Below are positions 1 to 10,665 of a stretch of 64,000 bases of DNA, one piece after another (the stretch's first letter is position 1; every line of letters begins with the position of its first letter). The notes below the pieces were generated by a model. The model had not been told where the DNA came from, did not search any database, and saw nothing but the letters and a program-made list of their open reading frames with translations. This stretch comes from Phoebastria nigripes (lineage: Eukaryota; Chordata; Aves; Procellariiformes; Diomedeidae), in contig JAYKAV010003266.1 of assembly GCA_035582835.1 (NCBI GenBank), positions 1,612,159 to 1,676,158 of the forward strand. Reading direction: 5' to 3'. The translations under genes and the position numbers were made by a program.

Positions 1-3000
1 TCTTTGTTGCTTCCACCTCTTTATTTAGGAGGAGGAGGGGAGAGGAGTGAGAAATGCAGCAGAGAAGCTTATTTCAATGCAAATCTATTGTTGATAATTG
101 CAGTTTTAAAATCTTCTCAACCTTCAGCTGAACAATGATAAAAGAATAATGGCTGTGAATTATTAGCTGTTCCACTTACCTTCAAAATAGTTCTTACACT
201 GTTGTGATACTTGAATGTATTTATTTTTGTACATCTCTTTGTTTTTTAATATGCGTGCGGTTCCTGTGGTCTTCATTTTCTTTAGGACCTCTGATAATTC
301 TGCATCCATATTTTTGTTATGGAGATTATTTAATTTTAAATAAATTAAAAATCTCTACTTTCTTCCATGCTTCCAAAGTAATCAGATCCATTTTTTCATT
401 ATTCTGTTTCTAGGCCAGGATAATGCAACAAATATTAGTATAAAAATGAAGCAATCTAGGGAAGTTGAATGGGCTAGTTTTGTACTACTATGAACCTTTT
501 CTGTAGGTATTTGCAGAGGTGGGCTCAATTTTGAGCTGTTAAGCTGCTTGCTGTCATTGAAGTCCAAATTTCTGCCAGCTGTTACACAATGAGTGCAAAG
601 GGAGTACAGAAAGCAACTGGAGTGGGGTACAGCATTTTACACCCATTATGTATTTCTTCTGCATATAAATGACCCTCCAGGTTATGGGGTGTAGGAAATC
701 CAACCCAAGGGGTTCTCACCTTATGTATGTGGATGTCCGACTGTCTGTATCAACGCACAGAGCAGAGGGTACTTGCTCATTTTTATTCAATTTTCTGATT
801 CCGTGATTATTTTTTTTAAACATTTAGAGATTTAATGGCAGCCATGAAAATTTCTCAGAAGGAAAGGGAGAGAGGATTTGAATAGCAGTAAATAATAATA
901 GAAAGAGCTAAGGCTCCTAAATACATATTCTTAAAACCACAAAGCTACAGGCTTTGCTTTTTTCCAGGCTTAGCGTTAAATACCTTTCCCTCCAAATAAT
1001 GGAGCCTTGCTTGCAGCAAGCAGGCGTTATAACTGATGATTGCATTTATCTGCTGTGGCAAAAGAATGGCAAATCGAGATGGATATATTTCCACCTGTCT
1101 GAACTGACAATTTATCACCCCAATTCCTAATGGATCAAGCATTTGCTAAAAGAGGGTAATTGTTTGGATGTGAAACTCGGCTTTCTGATGCAAGGAATTT
1201 ATGATGTGTCAGGTTGTGGACATAAAGTATAACATCATATTATGCTAATTCTTGTCATGCTTATGCATGTCATATGACAGTGTAAGACAGTGACTATCTA
1301 ATGTGTAAAAGTAGCAAGTGTCTCTGAAATGGGGAATGCCCACTACTAATTCAGAGGGTGAGAGTCGTACAGAGATGCATTCTTGGAAGTAGAACCACCA
1401 TATTAAGAGAACTAATTAACTGAGGTGGAGTACTGGGTTATTCTGCCTCCATGCCCAGAGCTAGCTCTTGGTATGGAAGACTCTAAGCCATGGAGCTCTT
1501 GCACAGAAAATTCAGTGCTGTCTGGTTTATGTGTGGGGGGGGAAAAAAAAAAAGGCATTGTGGGTTTTCTTCTGGAAGTACGTGAACAATATGAGAAGGT
1601 GGTAGCGTTTTCCTTAGCAGGAGGCATTTGTGAGAGGAACACCAAAGTTCCCAGTGGCTTGATGAGAATGACATTAAGGACAGAACTAATAACAAGCAGA
1701 TGAAGGGAGCTCTGCCTTGGTAAAATGGCTTTCACTGCTTGCCAAGGTAGCAAAGAGATGTCTGATCTCCATCAAGAAGGTGGGACCAGACTGCTAATGT
1801 GTAAGTGGGAAGATAAATTATCAATATAAGGGACAGGATCATCTTGTGAAACCCTGTAGTTCAGTGTGTTCTCCTCACTAAGCCTTTTAATCAGCCATCT
1901 GGATGGGGCGGACTGGGTTTGAAGAGTAAGAAAAGCCTGGCTCATCAGGGAGGGTATTACACCCATAAAATTCATGCACCTTTGATTGGAAGCTGCTGCT
2001 GGCATATGTTATCCATGGCTGTTGAACACACGTTTGATTTGGAGGACAAACATGGAGTTGTCAAGGATCTGATTGTTTTTCTCAGCTGCCTGAGGAGTGT
2101 TAGACCCTATTGTTTTTGACAGTGCACCTCAATTAGGTCTTAAAAATAAAACTGGTAGTACATGCTCTGTGAAATTGGAGGAGCTGTGGTGGATTCCTCA
2201 GAGAACTGAGCTGCTTGATTTAGGCTTAAGGATGATGTTTCTCCACAAGGGAGTCACCAGTCACAATAATTACATTGCTGTCTTCTCATAATATGATTTA
2301 TTTAGATGTTGCCATATGAATTAATTCTCTCTAATTGCTGCTCTTCTCACTGTAAATCAAGGTTTCTTGCTTTCTGGAGAGTAGTGAACATGATCCTACA
2401 CTGAAGTAATTAGTCCAATTAGAAAGGAAAGCAGATGTGGAAAACCAATTACTTTCAGGAATATGTCTGCTCCTATGTAGTCCAAATGCTATTCAATCAA
2501 AATGTAATAGCAGTTTAATAAAACATTGTTTTATTCATAAACTCTATCCAGCATTAAGACTACACTGGCTCTTTTGGAGAAGCCAGTTTGGGCTAGCTTT
2601 GTGGCTGGTGAGCGTTCTTCTGACTTCCTCCTAGTTTATACAACTTCAGTGAGAGAAAGCACACGGAGATCACTGCGAGCGAGAGCAGGATCCCCTTCCT
2701 TCTCAGAGACATTGCCCTGCAGTGAGAATGAAATGGGCTGCTGTCCTTGGCATTAGTACACTTGTCAAGAAAATATCCAGCAGAGAAAATAAGCAACAGA
2801 GGTGGAAATGGGTCATTATAGTTGCACCCCCCATTTTGGATGGTGAGTCCCACCACCACAGGCTTTGCTTGTGGCTAAAATGCCATCAAAGGGATGAAAT
2901 CAGAGTGAGTGCATGGCCCCATCCAGCCCTGTGGGTGCTTCCCGGAGCTGTGTCAGTGCTCGCTGCTCTCCAGTCATCTGGGACCCGGGCACAAACTGGT

Positions 3001-4230
3001 CAGGAAATACCCATCAGCATCCAGATCATGTCCTGACCCAGATAATTTAAGAGCTGCTGTTAAAAAGGAAACACAAAAGAACAATAGTTGTTATGCTGGT
3101 CGTGCGAGAGCTCACAATCCCTGCAAGATCTGACTGGAAAGCTTTCAGTGAAACCTTTTGTGGTATGTCACTGCTCTGCACGGTGCAAGTCAGACTTGCT
3201 TGACCGTATCAGTGGGGTTGCAGTGATTGATGTTGGTGGAGAACTTAAACCTCTGAAGCTCAAGATACTTCACAAAACTAAATAAATCTAGAGGAGGAGA
3301 AATGCAGGTACCAGAGTGAGAGGAAGCATGGTGTTCAGCAGAGATTTGAAAGGAAATTGAGGGTTGACAACAGCGTTGCAGGAGTTTGAGGATGAATCGT
3401 GCTGCTCAGCTGAGAGTCTCTGGGGAGAGAACTGAACTTGAAAAGGTGTGAGGAGTGGGAGGAAAAGGCAAAGCACAGAAAATCCTAATGCATGTTGCAG
3501 AACTGAAAATGTGAGCAAAACCTAGTCGTCTTTCTGCAGTGCACTTATTTACCACTGCTGGTGGAGCAGAATGGGCCCAGTAATGAACTTGCACTTACCA
3601 GCAGTAGCATGTGGGGCTGGACCCGTCAGTCTCCCTCTCACACTCTCATTTTACATCTGAGTTCTGCAGTATTTATCAGCAGGGATTTCTCAAATCTACA
3701 AGCAGCAGCAAGGTTCCCCCAGTCTCTTCCACTCAATGTAGTTGTCAAATCCAGCATTTGTGCCCAGCCTGAAGTAGCATATGAAATTGCCTGCTTATTT
3801 CTGAGAGAGAATGGCTACCAGACTGCAGCCAGCACTTGCAATCGTATTTCATCAAAGCAATTCTGCAAAGTTTTAGTCTAACAAAGATTTCCATTAGACA
3901 GGCAGGAGCTTGTGTAGTTGGAAGAAGTGATTCTGTGTACCTATGCCCATCATGCCTCTCCCAGTTTGGAAACAGGATTTATTTTACAAAGGATGCACTT
4001 TGTTTAGCATACAGAAGTAATCGATAAAACATCAAGTGCAGGAAATGGAGGGAGGCAAATGCTCAGCACTTTTGCCTGTAATTAATTTCACAGTGCAGTT
4101 CTCAGAGCGGTGGCTGTCACAGCCCCACTCCAGGAGGGGCATGACCAGAGAGCAGAGCAAACACAGCGTGTCTATCTGCAGTGTGAGCTAAACAAAATCA
4201 GAATGGTGGCCTCTTTGGGGTTTGTTTTTT
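1..4230. other. Gene-free stretch, left end
   Basis: I see no recognisable gene here. Short open frames occur on both strands and overlap each other, as expected by chance. None encodes a peptide I recognise, and none is flanked by a convincing pair of splice sites. A junction of eight G and eleven A at 1535-1553 is a simple homopolymer tract. No CR1 end, LTR or tandem array was found. Intron or intergenic sequence is the likeliest reading. Confidence 0.6.
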
Positions 4231-4259
4231 AAACTCTTCATTAAAATACCTGCAGAGGA

Positions 4260-4440
4260 ATTTTGCATTGGAGGTTCGCCCATCTATTTTCTTCTATCTG
4301 CTGCGCGGAAGACAAGTGTTCTCATAATTGGGCCATTAAAGGAGGTGTTGAAATGTTACTAATTGTCAAAGGCAATTAAGTGTAGCAACATGTCACAGGT
4401 AAATGAACGAGACTCCAGGTGTTTTGAGCAAATTGCGTTT
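4260..4440. promoter_or_regulatory. Candidate cis-regulatory element with homeodomain cores
   Basis: Within 60 bases there are three homeodomain-type cores: ATAATTG at 4324, TAATTG at 4360 and CAATTAAG at 4373-4380. The stretch has no repeat signature and no coding potential. Homeodomain proteins bind TAATT-type cores, and clusters of such cores are common in developmental enhancers. Short AT-rich cores also recur by chance, so the regulatory reading is inference. Deep conservation across birds and mammals would be the main support. Confidence 0.18.
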
Positions 4441-4821
4441 ATGTGGGTGTAAAACAATTCCAATCTCTGCTAGTTGTCTGTACAGTTTTGGTGTGCTCTG
4501 TTTTTTTTTTTTGGTTTTTTGAGAGGAATGTAGCTATGCATCAGCACCTGAGCTGGCTGTATTTATAGGGTCTCTGTGATATGCTACATATTGTATAGCC
4601 CTGATTTCAGAGATGCTTAAAATCCATAGCTACTATTTTCTGGAAGATGTTCCCTTTTCTAACCAGGCTTGCCTATCCAGACTGTTTTCAGACTTGCTCT
4701 GACCCAACAGAAGCAGAGATTGTGCCAGTTTCTGTTCCTTTCCTAGACTAAGAGGTGCTTCAGAGGGAGATCCAGCTATTGAGGCAGGAACTTGCGACCT
4801 GTCTTCCAACAAGTTTAACTT

Positions 4822-4837
4822 TCTCTCTCTCTCTCTN
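4822..4837. repeat. CT dinucleotide microsatellite ending in N
   Basis: About seven CT units run directly into a single N at 4837. The ambiguous base at the edge of the repeat suggests unresolved repeat length or polymerase slippage in the source reads. Confidence 0.9.
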
Positions 4838-6513
4838 CATCTTTCTGAGGTTGGCAGTCCTTAATTCATAGAGAGTTTTGGTGCCTCTTTTATCGTGGCC
4901 TTGAACGAGATGTGTGAGCAGCTGCTGCACATGCCTGGGTGTGAAGAGCGGATTCAGAGGCAGGAAACCAGATCGTATATACCACTGCAGCCTCTGTGCT
5001 GTGCTTTGCAATAGACATCTTCCCCTTTTCATCCCACTTGCCATCGTTCAGCTTCCTTTGATCCTCGCATCTCAATGCCTCGTTGCCTTTCACTTGGTGC
5101 TCGGCTGCTGCTTTTCCCCTCCCTAACGCAGTGGTCTTGCTGCTGCAGTGAGGGGTGGCTCTGGCCTCCCTCGTGCAGCAGGTACCAGTCACTGCATCTG
5201 TGATTCCCTTGCTATTACTGACCTGAGGCTACTGCCCTCCTCTCATACTTCTGAACAGACGCGTGGAGCTCTGCTGGTCTACATATCAACAGGCGTGACA
5301 TGTTCATGTTCCTTCATGACACCTCAAGCAGAAGTGTGCACAGCTATACGTGCATGGGAGTGTGCAGCCAGGCAGCATGGGGCTGTGGGATGACCCTAAA
5401 AAACTTCCTGGGGAGCGCTGCTGTAAGGATAATATTATCTTCAATTATCCCTCCTTTGGTCACTAGCCCAGGACTTGGCTCCAGTTCTGCCGCAGACCTC
5501 GTAGGTGACCTGAGCAGACCACTGGCCAGGAAATCTTTCAAAGACCCAGATAAGAATTATAGGTCAGTCAGTCTCTGTGCTCAGATCCTCGGCAGAAATA
5601 ATAGAGCTACTGCTTGGAAACGTAGTGATGATAAATGCACTGATGATATTGTGATTCCCACAATGATTCGCATGCAGCAGTAGTGGAAGTATCTCTAATA
5701 CCCTGCAGCCACTCATTTTTATTGACTAGCACATCTAGTTAATAACAAGATTTTGTAAATGTGACTTTATTGGTAAAAATATTATGAGGAAAAAATGCAC
5801 GCATCCAGATTAGTTTCCGCTTATTTGTGCATCATACGCACTATACATACAAGCTATTGTAGCATGGGTTAAGTTTTGCGTTCACTAAAATACTAATTTG
5901 TCTATTGAGAAGTATAGGAGCCATAATCACAAAGTTCCTGTGGACACTTCTTATTACAAACAGTAAGAATGCTGTTATCTTTGCTCTGTGCATAGCTATT
6001 TTCAGGAAGACTTGCAGTGACCCAAAATCACTGCTGAGAATATTCAAAGTTTTAACCTTTGAACAAATACTATGGGTTTTATTTCTGGTTACAATTTTAA
6101 CAGGCAAAATCTGGAGTTACTAAATTGAGAGTGGCCAGCAGCAGTATCGCTCGTGCCAAAAATGATGGCATACTGCCCTCCCCCTGCAGCTCACAATACT
6201 GTAGATATTAGGAGAGACCACAAAAGGGTGGAACTGTCACATGGTCCCATAATTATCATTCTTTGTTTCTTTTCTGTCCCTGGTGTATTAGATGCCCTCC
6301 CTGCAAAGAGATTTGTGATTGTGTGTATGTGCACACGCATGTTTGAGGGTGGGTGAAACCCTAATTGTATATTATTAAAATATTATGATTTTTCCCCTTC
6401 CAAGCTGTAGCAATATGCAGCACCTCCCTGATGTCTTGTGCAGCTGGCTTTGACTGGCACTTGCAAGGTTGTCCTCCAGGTGCTGCATCAGAAATCTTTT
6501 GACACAGTGTCAG

Positions 6514-6571
6514 TAATTAAGTGTACAATTAAGAGAATGTCTGCAATTAAGTTCAATCAGTCAGTCAATCA
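6514..6571. promoter_or_regulatory. Cluster of homeodomain and PBX-type motifs
   Basis: AATTAAG occurs three times (6515-6521, 6527-6533, 6545-6551). It is followed by two copies of TCAATCA (6553-6559 and 6565-6571) exactly 12 bases apart. TTAATT-type cores are bound by many homeodomain proteins, and TGATTGA, the complement of TCAATCA, is the PBX/HOX-type core. Five sites in 58 bases is denser than the flanks. A regulatory role is inferred only. Local tandem expansion of CAGT is an alternative origin for the second half. Confidence 0.25.
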
Positions 6572-8285
6572 AATCTACATTTGTAAAGGGTTTCTAAAGG
6601 GTCTCTTATCCAAGCCTCCCCTCTGCTACAGAGCTTCAGAGCAAAGTTAACACCAGACTCAAGGCAACATTTATTTGAAGCAACTCAAAGAAAGGGCTAT
6701 AAGGTTTGTATTGAGAGGATATTTGAGGCCTAGCTGTCTACTGAATAAAAACTGACTTTAGGTAAGGAATTTAGGCACAACACTGAAATGTAACTATTAA
6801 AAAGGTTGAAAACTTTTACCTTTTCTAGCTGTCTGTCTCCCTGGGCATTTAGCTCAATAGTATTATTTCTCATCTTCCTCCCTATGGGAAAGAATCAAAA
6901 AGGACAGATATTTTGCTGGTATAAGCTAGCCTGGTTTTGTGCCATTTCAGGCATCTTTCAGCTCATGCCAGTTTTAGTTTTTGTCAGGGAAGTTGGAGTG
7001 GCTGTGCACTTGCTGCTTTTGTGCTGCCCAGTAAATGAAACTTGAGTGAAAGCACTGCCCTGCTTGGGGTAGTTATTTGAAATAGTTTTCCTTGACTATA
7101 CCAGTTATAGCCTATACCATGCTTGAGGTTTTTTTAATGCACCTCGATACAGCAAATGACTTACACACGCAGAGGATTGTGCCGTGGTTTCTGTGCCAAA
7201 GCCCTTTCTGGGACCAGAGCAGCTCACAAGTTGCAAAGCGCATGGTGAAAGCCACCAGTGTCAAAGTGCTTGTTCGTGGCTTGTGTGTCTTTGTAATGGG
7301 AGTCTAAGAAATGCCGTCTTTGAAGTCAAAGCAGTTGGCATGGTTCCTGTTCTTGCTAATGTGCCCTTTTCCAGAAAGAGGTCTCTCTCGATAGACTCGG
7401 CTACCGCATTTGTCTGGCTTATATTCTGTACTCTGTGAAGGTGATACTGAGGCTGTTGGTAACCAACATTTCAAATAAATATGCCCCAAATCAACCCATT
7501 TCAATGGGTGTCTCCAGTTCCCACTCACCAAGTTGCAGTGACAGACACTATTCAGGACTTGGTATTCACAAATAGCAGCAGGAAAGGGCATCGGGTTTTA
7601 AGTTCTTCTGTGCACATAAACTTTGTGTTATTGTGAGTGAGCCTACAAATGGTAAAGTGTGGGGGAGGTTGCAGCTAGAAAAGGGCTGTGTTTCTCTGTA
7701 TGGATGTTTAGGTTTAACGTAATGCCCCAAGTACCGGTGCTGGCAGCACCAAGAAGCAGCTTCCAAATGCATGACCGAAGACTAGTGGCTGGTACTTTTT
7801 TGACTGTTTTGCTTTGATCTCATTCCTTTTGCCTGAAAGTAAGTTCTTCTTGTTTGAATTGCTACATCTATATCATCAGTTGCTTTCTAAGGTCTGGAAA
7901 TACTCAGTCTTTAGACTGCACATATTACTCCAGGGAGTAACTTGAGGGTTTTTCTTGTCTCTGGTGCTACATCAGTGTGAGCAACAAGCCATGGTTTCTT
8001 TGATAATGAGCTTGCATTTACATAGCACCTGTCATCTCTTAAAGGAGTTTTGCTAACTGCACAGTGTATTGACAAAGACTTGTCCATAGCAATGCGTGTG
8101 TCTGGCAGTTTGTCTGCTGTCTCATTATATTCATTGCTTTAATGTATGGAAAGCTGTTAGCCAAAATGTCCTTCATATGGGGGAAAAAAAAAGAACAAAT
8201 GGCTAAGTAATATATTACTCGTAGTGCTGTAAATATTCCCTAGTATATCATTAATACCCAACTATATTTCTGTCTTCATCCATAG

Positions 8286-8364
8286 AGCTCACAGTGCCCT
8301 ACAAATGAAGGCCTCTTACGCCTGGGAAGCTGAAGCCAGCCAGGGAGGGAAGGGCGAGAAGGCG
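8286..8364 (+). other. Candidate exon, unrecognised
   Basis: A pyrimidine-rich acceptor ending in CATAG at 8285 precedes a 79-base segment that is followed by the strong donor GTGAGT at 8365. A second good donor, GTAGGT, follows position 8466, which would give a 181-base exon containing the N at 8454. The frame through the ATG at 8305 stays open across both versions. The peptide, beginning MKASYAWEAEASQ, matches no family I know. The first bases after the acceptor, CTCACAGTGCCCTACAAATG, could belong to an old dispersed repeat instead. A non-coding RNA exon or chance are both possible. Confidence 0.15.
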
Positions 8365-9150
8365 GTGAGTGCAGTATTGTGCTTCGACGGATCTTCAGCA
8401 GAACCAAGCAGTTTCCCAGCACAGGGTCCTGCCCTCTGGACCTGTTGCTGCCCNGGCAGTGGGAAGGTAGGTACCCCTATTTTATTCCCCTTAATTGGTA
8501 AATAAGCAAACTTGTGCATTTTTCATCTGCTTATGCTTGACATGCGATACTCACCCTCTTGCACTTCACTCTTTGTCTCACTAAAAAGATAACGGAGGAA
8601 AAAAAACCAATTTGTTGCCAGTGTTCTTGTTACCNTCCACCATTAATCACCACCAGAACTCTAAGGAATGGCTTGCTAAAGTCTCAGCTGTTCTGGGATG
8701 CCCTGAAGTAAAATACTTCAGGAAAAGGTATCAAGAGCTCTTTTTTGGTTGTTATGTATTTCAAGATACCTACAGAGATGGAGTATTAGATGGATAAGAA
8801 AGTATAGAAAACTGAAACAGTATAGGGTTGGCTAGATTCAGGTTTGAAAATATGTTATTGTAATGATTTGATTTGAAATAGAGTGTAACTTTAATTAACA
8901 CTAAGCAGAGAAATCAGTTTTTGTAAGATATCCAACACAGGGTGTGTGTTATGCTTAGGAATGACCCTGGAAATAAATGTCAGAAGCTTTGACAACTTTC
9001 ACTGCTGACTGGAAGAGCTCAGCACCACTGTATGTGGAAGCTGGCTGTTGGCTTTCCAGGGAGCAAACCCTTCAGTGGTCTGCGTTTGTAAGAAAAGCCA
9101 TCAGCAAGTAGTTTCTGAATGCTGTTAAAATCAGTCAAATAGAAGGGAGA

Positions 9151-9251
9151 TGTGGCGCTTAGGGACATGGTTTAGTGGGTGTGGAGGTGTGGGGTTGGCA
9201 GTTGGACTTGATGATCTTAGAGGTCCTTTCCAACCTTAATGATTCTATGAA
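9151..9251 (+). mobile_element. CR1 LINE 3' end, young avian type
   Basis: This is the severely 5'-truncated 3' end of a chicken-repeat-1 (CR1) non-LTR retrotransposon in plus orientation. Diagnostic pieces are GGGACATGGTTTAGTGGG near 9162, TTGGACTTGATGATCTTAGA near 9203, GGTCCTTTCCAACCTTAATG, and the terminal GATTCTATGA at 9241-9250. CR1 copies in birds usually keep only their last hundred or so bases, because reverse transcription starts at the 3' end. No open frame for endonuclease or reverse transcriptase remains. It is the clearest taxonomic marker in the window and points to a bird, with a sequence style common in galliforms. Confidence 0.92.
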
Positions 9252-10139
9252 AGAAGGATTAGGCAGGCAGCTGAGAAATAATACAGGACAATAAATTCTT
9301 GAAATCTGGTACAAAATCTATCAAAGCAAATAATACATCCTGATGGTAGGAGGACATTATTTGTTTTTTGTTTTAAATTTGCCAGACCTCATTTTTTTTG
9401 AGCATTCGTCTCGGGGAGGTGAAGACTTTGAAAAGGCAATTACAATTGGTGAATAATTAGTGTTAGATGCAACACTTTTATGCATCAAATATGTTTAACG
9501 GCATTAACCTTCGAGGAATTTACACTGACACCTTAAAAGATCTATCTTGTGCTCAGCCTTTTAATCTTTACATATGATGCAGAAAGTAAGTACATTCTCA
9601 AAATGGGTTCTTACTGGAGACTTTCAAGAAATATTCAGGTTATTAAAATGCTCGGTGTACTGCTCCTCTCCATTTCCCAGCATGCTCGATCTCTGTTTAG
9701 ATGCCTGGTGTATCCAAATTTCCATGCAGTTTCCCTTCTCTGTCAGTGGGGAGCAGTTGCTCTTGTTGCTGATTCATCTCCATGTCTCTCGTGCTTCACT
9801 CCACTGAAATCTGGTTAGGTATGAGACAGACTCCGGTGGAATGAAGGACAACAGAACCCATGGATCGTCCTTATTTCACTCGGAAAACGCAGGCGAGTTT
9901 ATCACATGTTAACGTACCTTTTAGGAAGCACAGCTGGTACACCTGCGATGTTTGAATCGTATGTAGGAGGCGTGAAACTCTACAATCAGTGCTTATGGGG
10001 ATGCTATGGGCTGAAACTTTCATTTGTTCTTTTTTTTTGCCCGTATCCCTGTTTTTCATTCACTTTAATTTTAGCCTGTAACAAAGTAGCCAGGTACACT
10101 TTGTAATGTTAACTGTGGGAACAACTTACCAAAGGATAT
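9252..10139. other. Gene-free stretch between two CR1 ends
   Basis: No gene is recognised. An AT-rich patch at about 9430-9475 carries CAATTAC, CAATTGG and TAATTAG within 40 bases, similar to other homeodomain-core clusters in this window. Two overlapping plus-strand open frames at 9549-9818 encode no known peptide. Confidence 0.55.
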
Positions 10140-10282
10140 GGCAATTCTCCACCTTTTGCAGGCCTTAAACTACCAGGAACTNCTCCAAATTAAATGCTCA
10201 AGGGTTTGAGCTTTTATGGCCTTTACAAGGGAGGTCCAACAAGATAATCACCATAGTCCCTTCTGGCCTTAAACCCCTGAAT
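10140..10282 (+). mobile_element. Ancient CR1 LINE 3' end
   Basis: This is an old, diverged CR1 3' end. It opens with GAATCTCCA-like CAATTCTCCACC near 10142. It then has CTTTTATGGCCTTTACA near 10211, GGAGGTCCAACAAGATAATC near 10230, and the hallmark GTCCCTTCTGGCCTTAAA near 10257. This order matches old CR1 subfamilies shared by birds, turtles and crocodilians. It has no coding capacity left. The N at 10182 lies inside the element. Subfamily assignment would need a repeat-library search. Confidence 0.78.
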
Positions 10283-10534
10283 TTGCAAAATCCAAAGAAT
10301 GCCAGTAGGCAATTTTCTTCCATGTGCTAGTTCTTTTTAAAGACCTTTGACAATAATGAGAATGTGTTAAGCTACTACTTCCCTTTAGCCTAGATAGGGG
10401 AGAAATAACCTTATGTAGTCACAGCCCCACGTGATATGGTAGTTAGAGTCTGCTTGCTTCAGGCTTCTTGTAAAGCATGGGCAGATAGCAGAGCAAGGAA
10501 CACATCACTTGTCCCAACATGGCATTGCCAGGCT

Positions 10535-10665
10535 GCCACTGCTCATGCACATGCCTTAGTGCATCTGTGAAATGGATTATGTATATTATGGGATTGCCCT
10601 AAGGCACTATGAAGATTCAAATAGTTAAGCTACGCACTGTGCAAACCCTCTAAAAGATGTGTAGC
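10535..10665 (+). mobile_element. MIR-like ancient SINE fragment
   Basis: The text CATCTGTGAAATGGATTAT, then GCACTATGAAGATTCAAATA, then a GCACTGTGCAAA-type ending follows the order of the 3' half of MIR-class SINEs (CATCTGTAAAATGGGGATAA, GTGAGGATTAAATGAG, CAGTGCCTGGCA). Similarity is patchy, as expected for an element of this age. A different CORE-SINE or chance resemblance remains possible. Confidence 0.4.

Larger units (their letters stand above)
4451..8285. other. Gene-free stretch with simple repeats
   Basis: No gene is recognised. A run of twelve T lies at 4501-4512 and a CT dinucleotide run at 4822-4836 that ends in an ambiguous base. The region 5700-6120 is AT-rich with overlapping hydrophobic open frames on both strands, typical of chance frames. 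At about 8009-8032 the string CATTTACATAGCACCTGTCA resembles the start of a dispersed ancient repeat that I cannot name. The rest looks like unique intronic or intergenic DNA. Confidence 0.6.

Noticed and set aside
5300..5683. 127-codon plus-strand frame
   Set aside because: No domain or codon pattern supports it, and it overlaps frames on both strands.
5841..6123. Hydrophobic, membrane-like frames on both strands
   Set aside because: AT-rich sequence read in any frame gives Ile/Leu/Phe-rich peptides. Both strands being open argues for chance.
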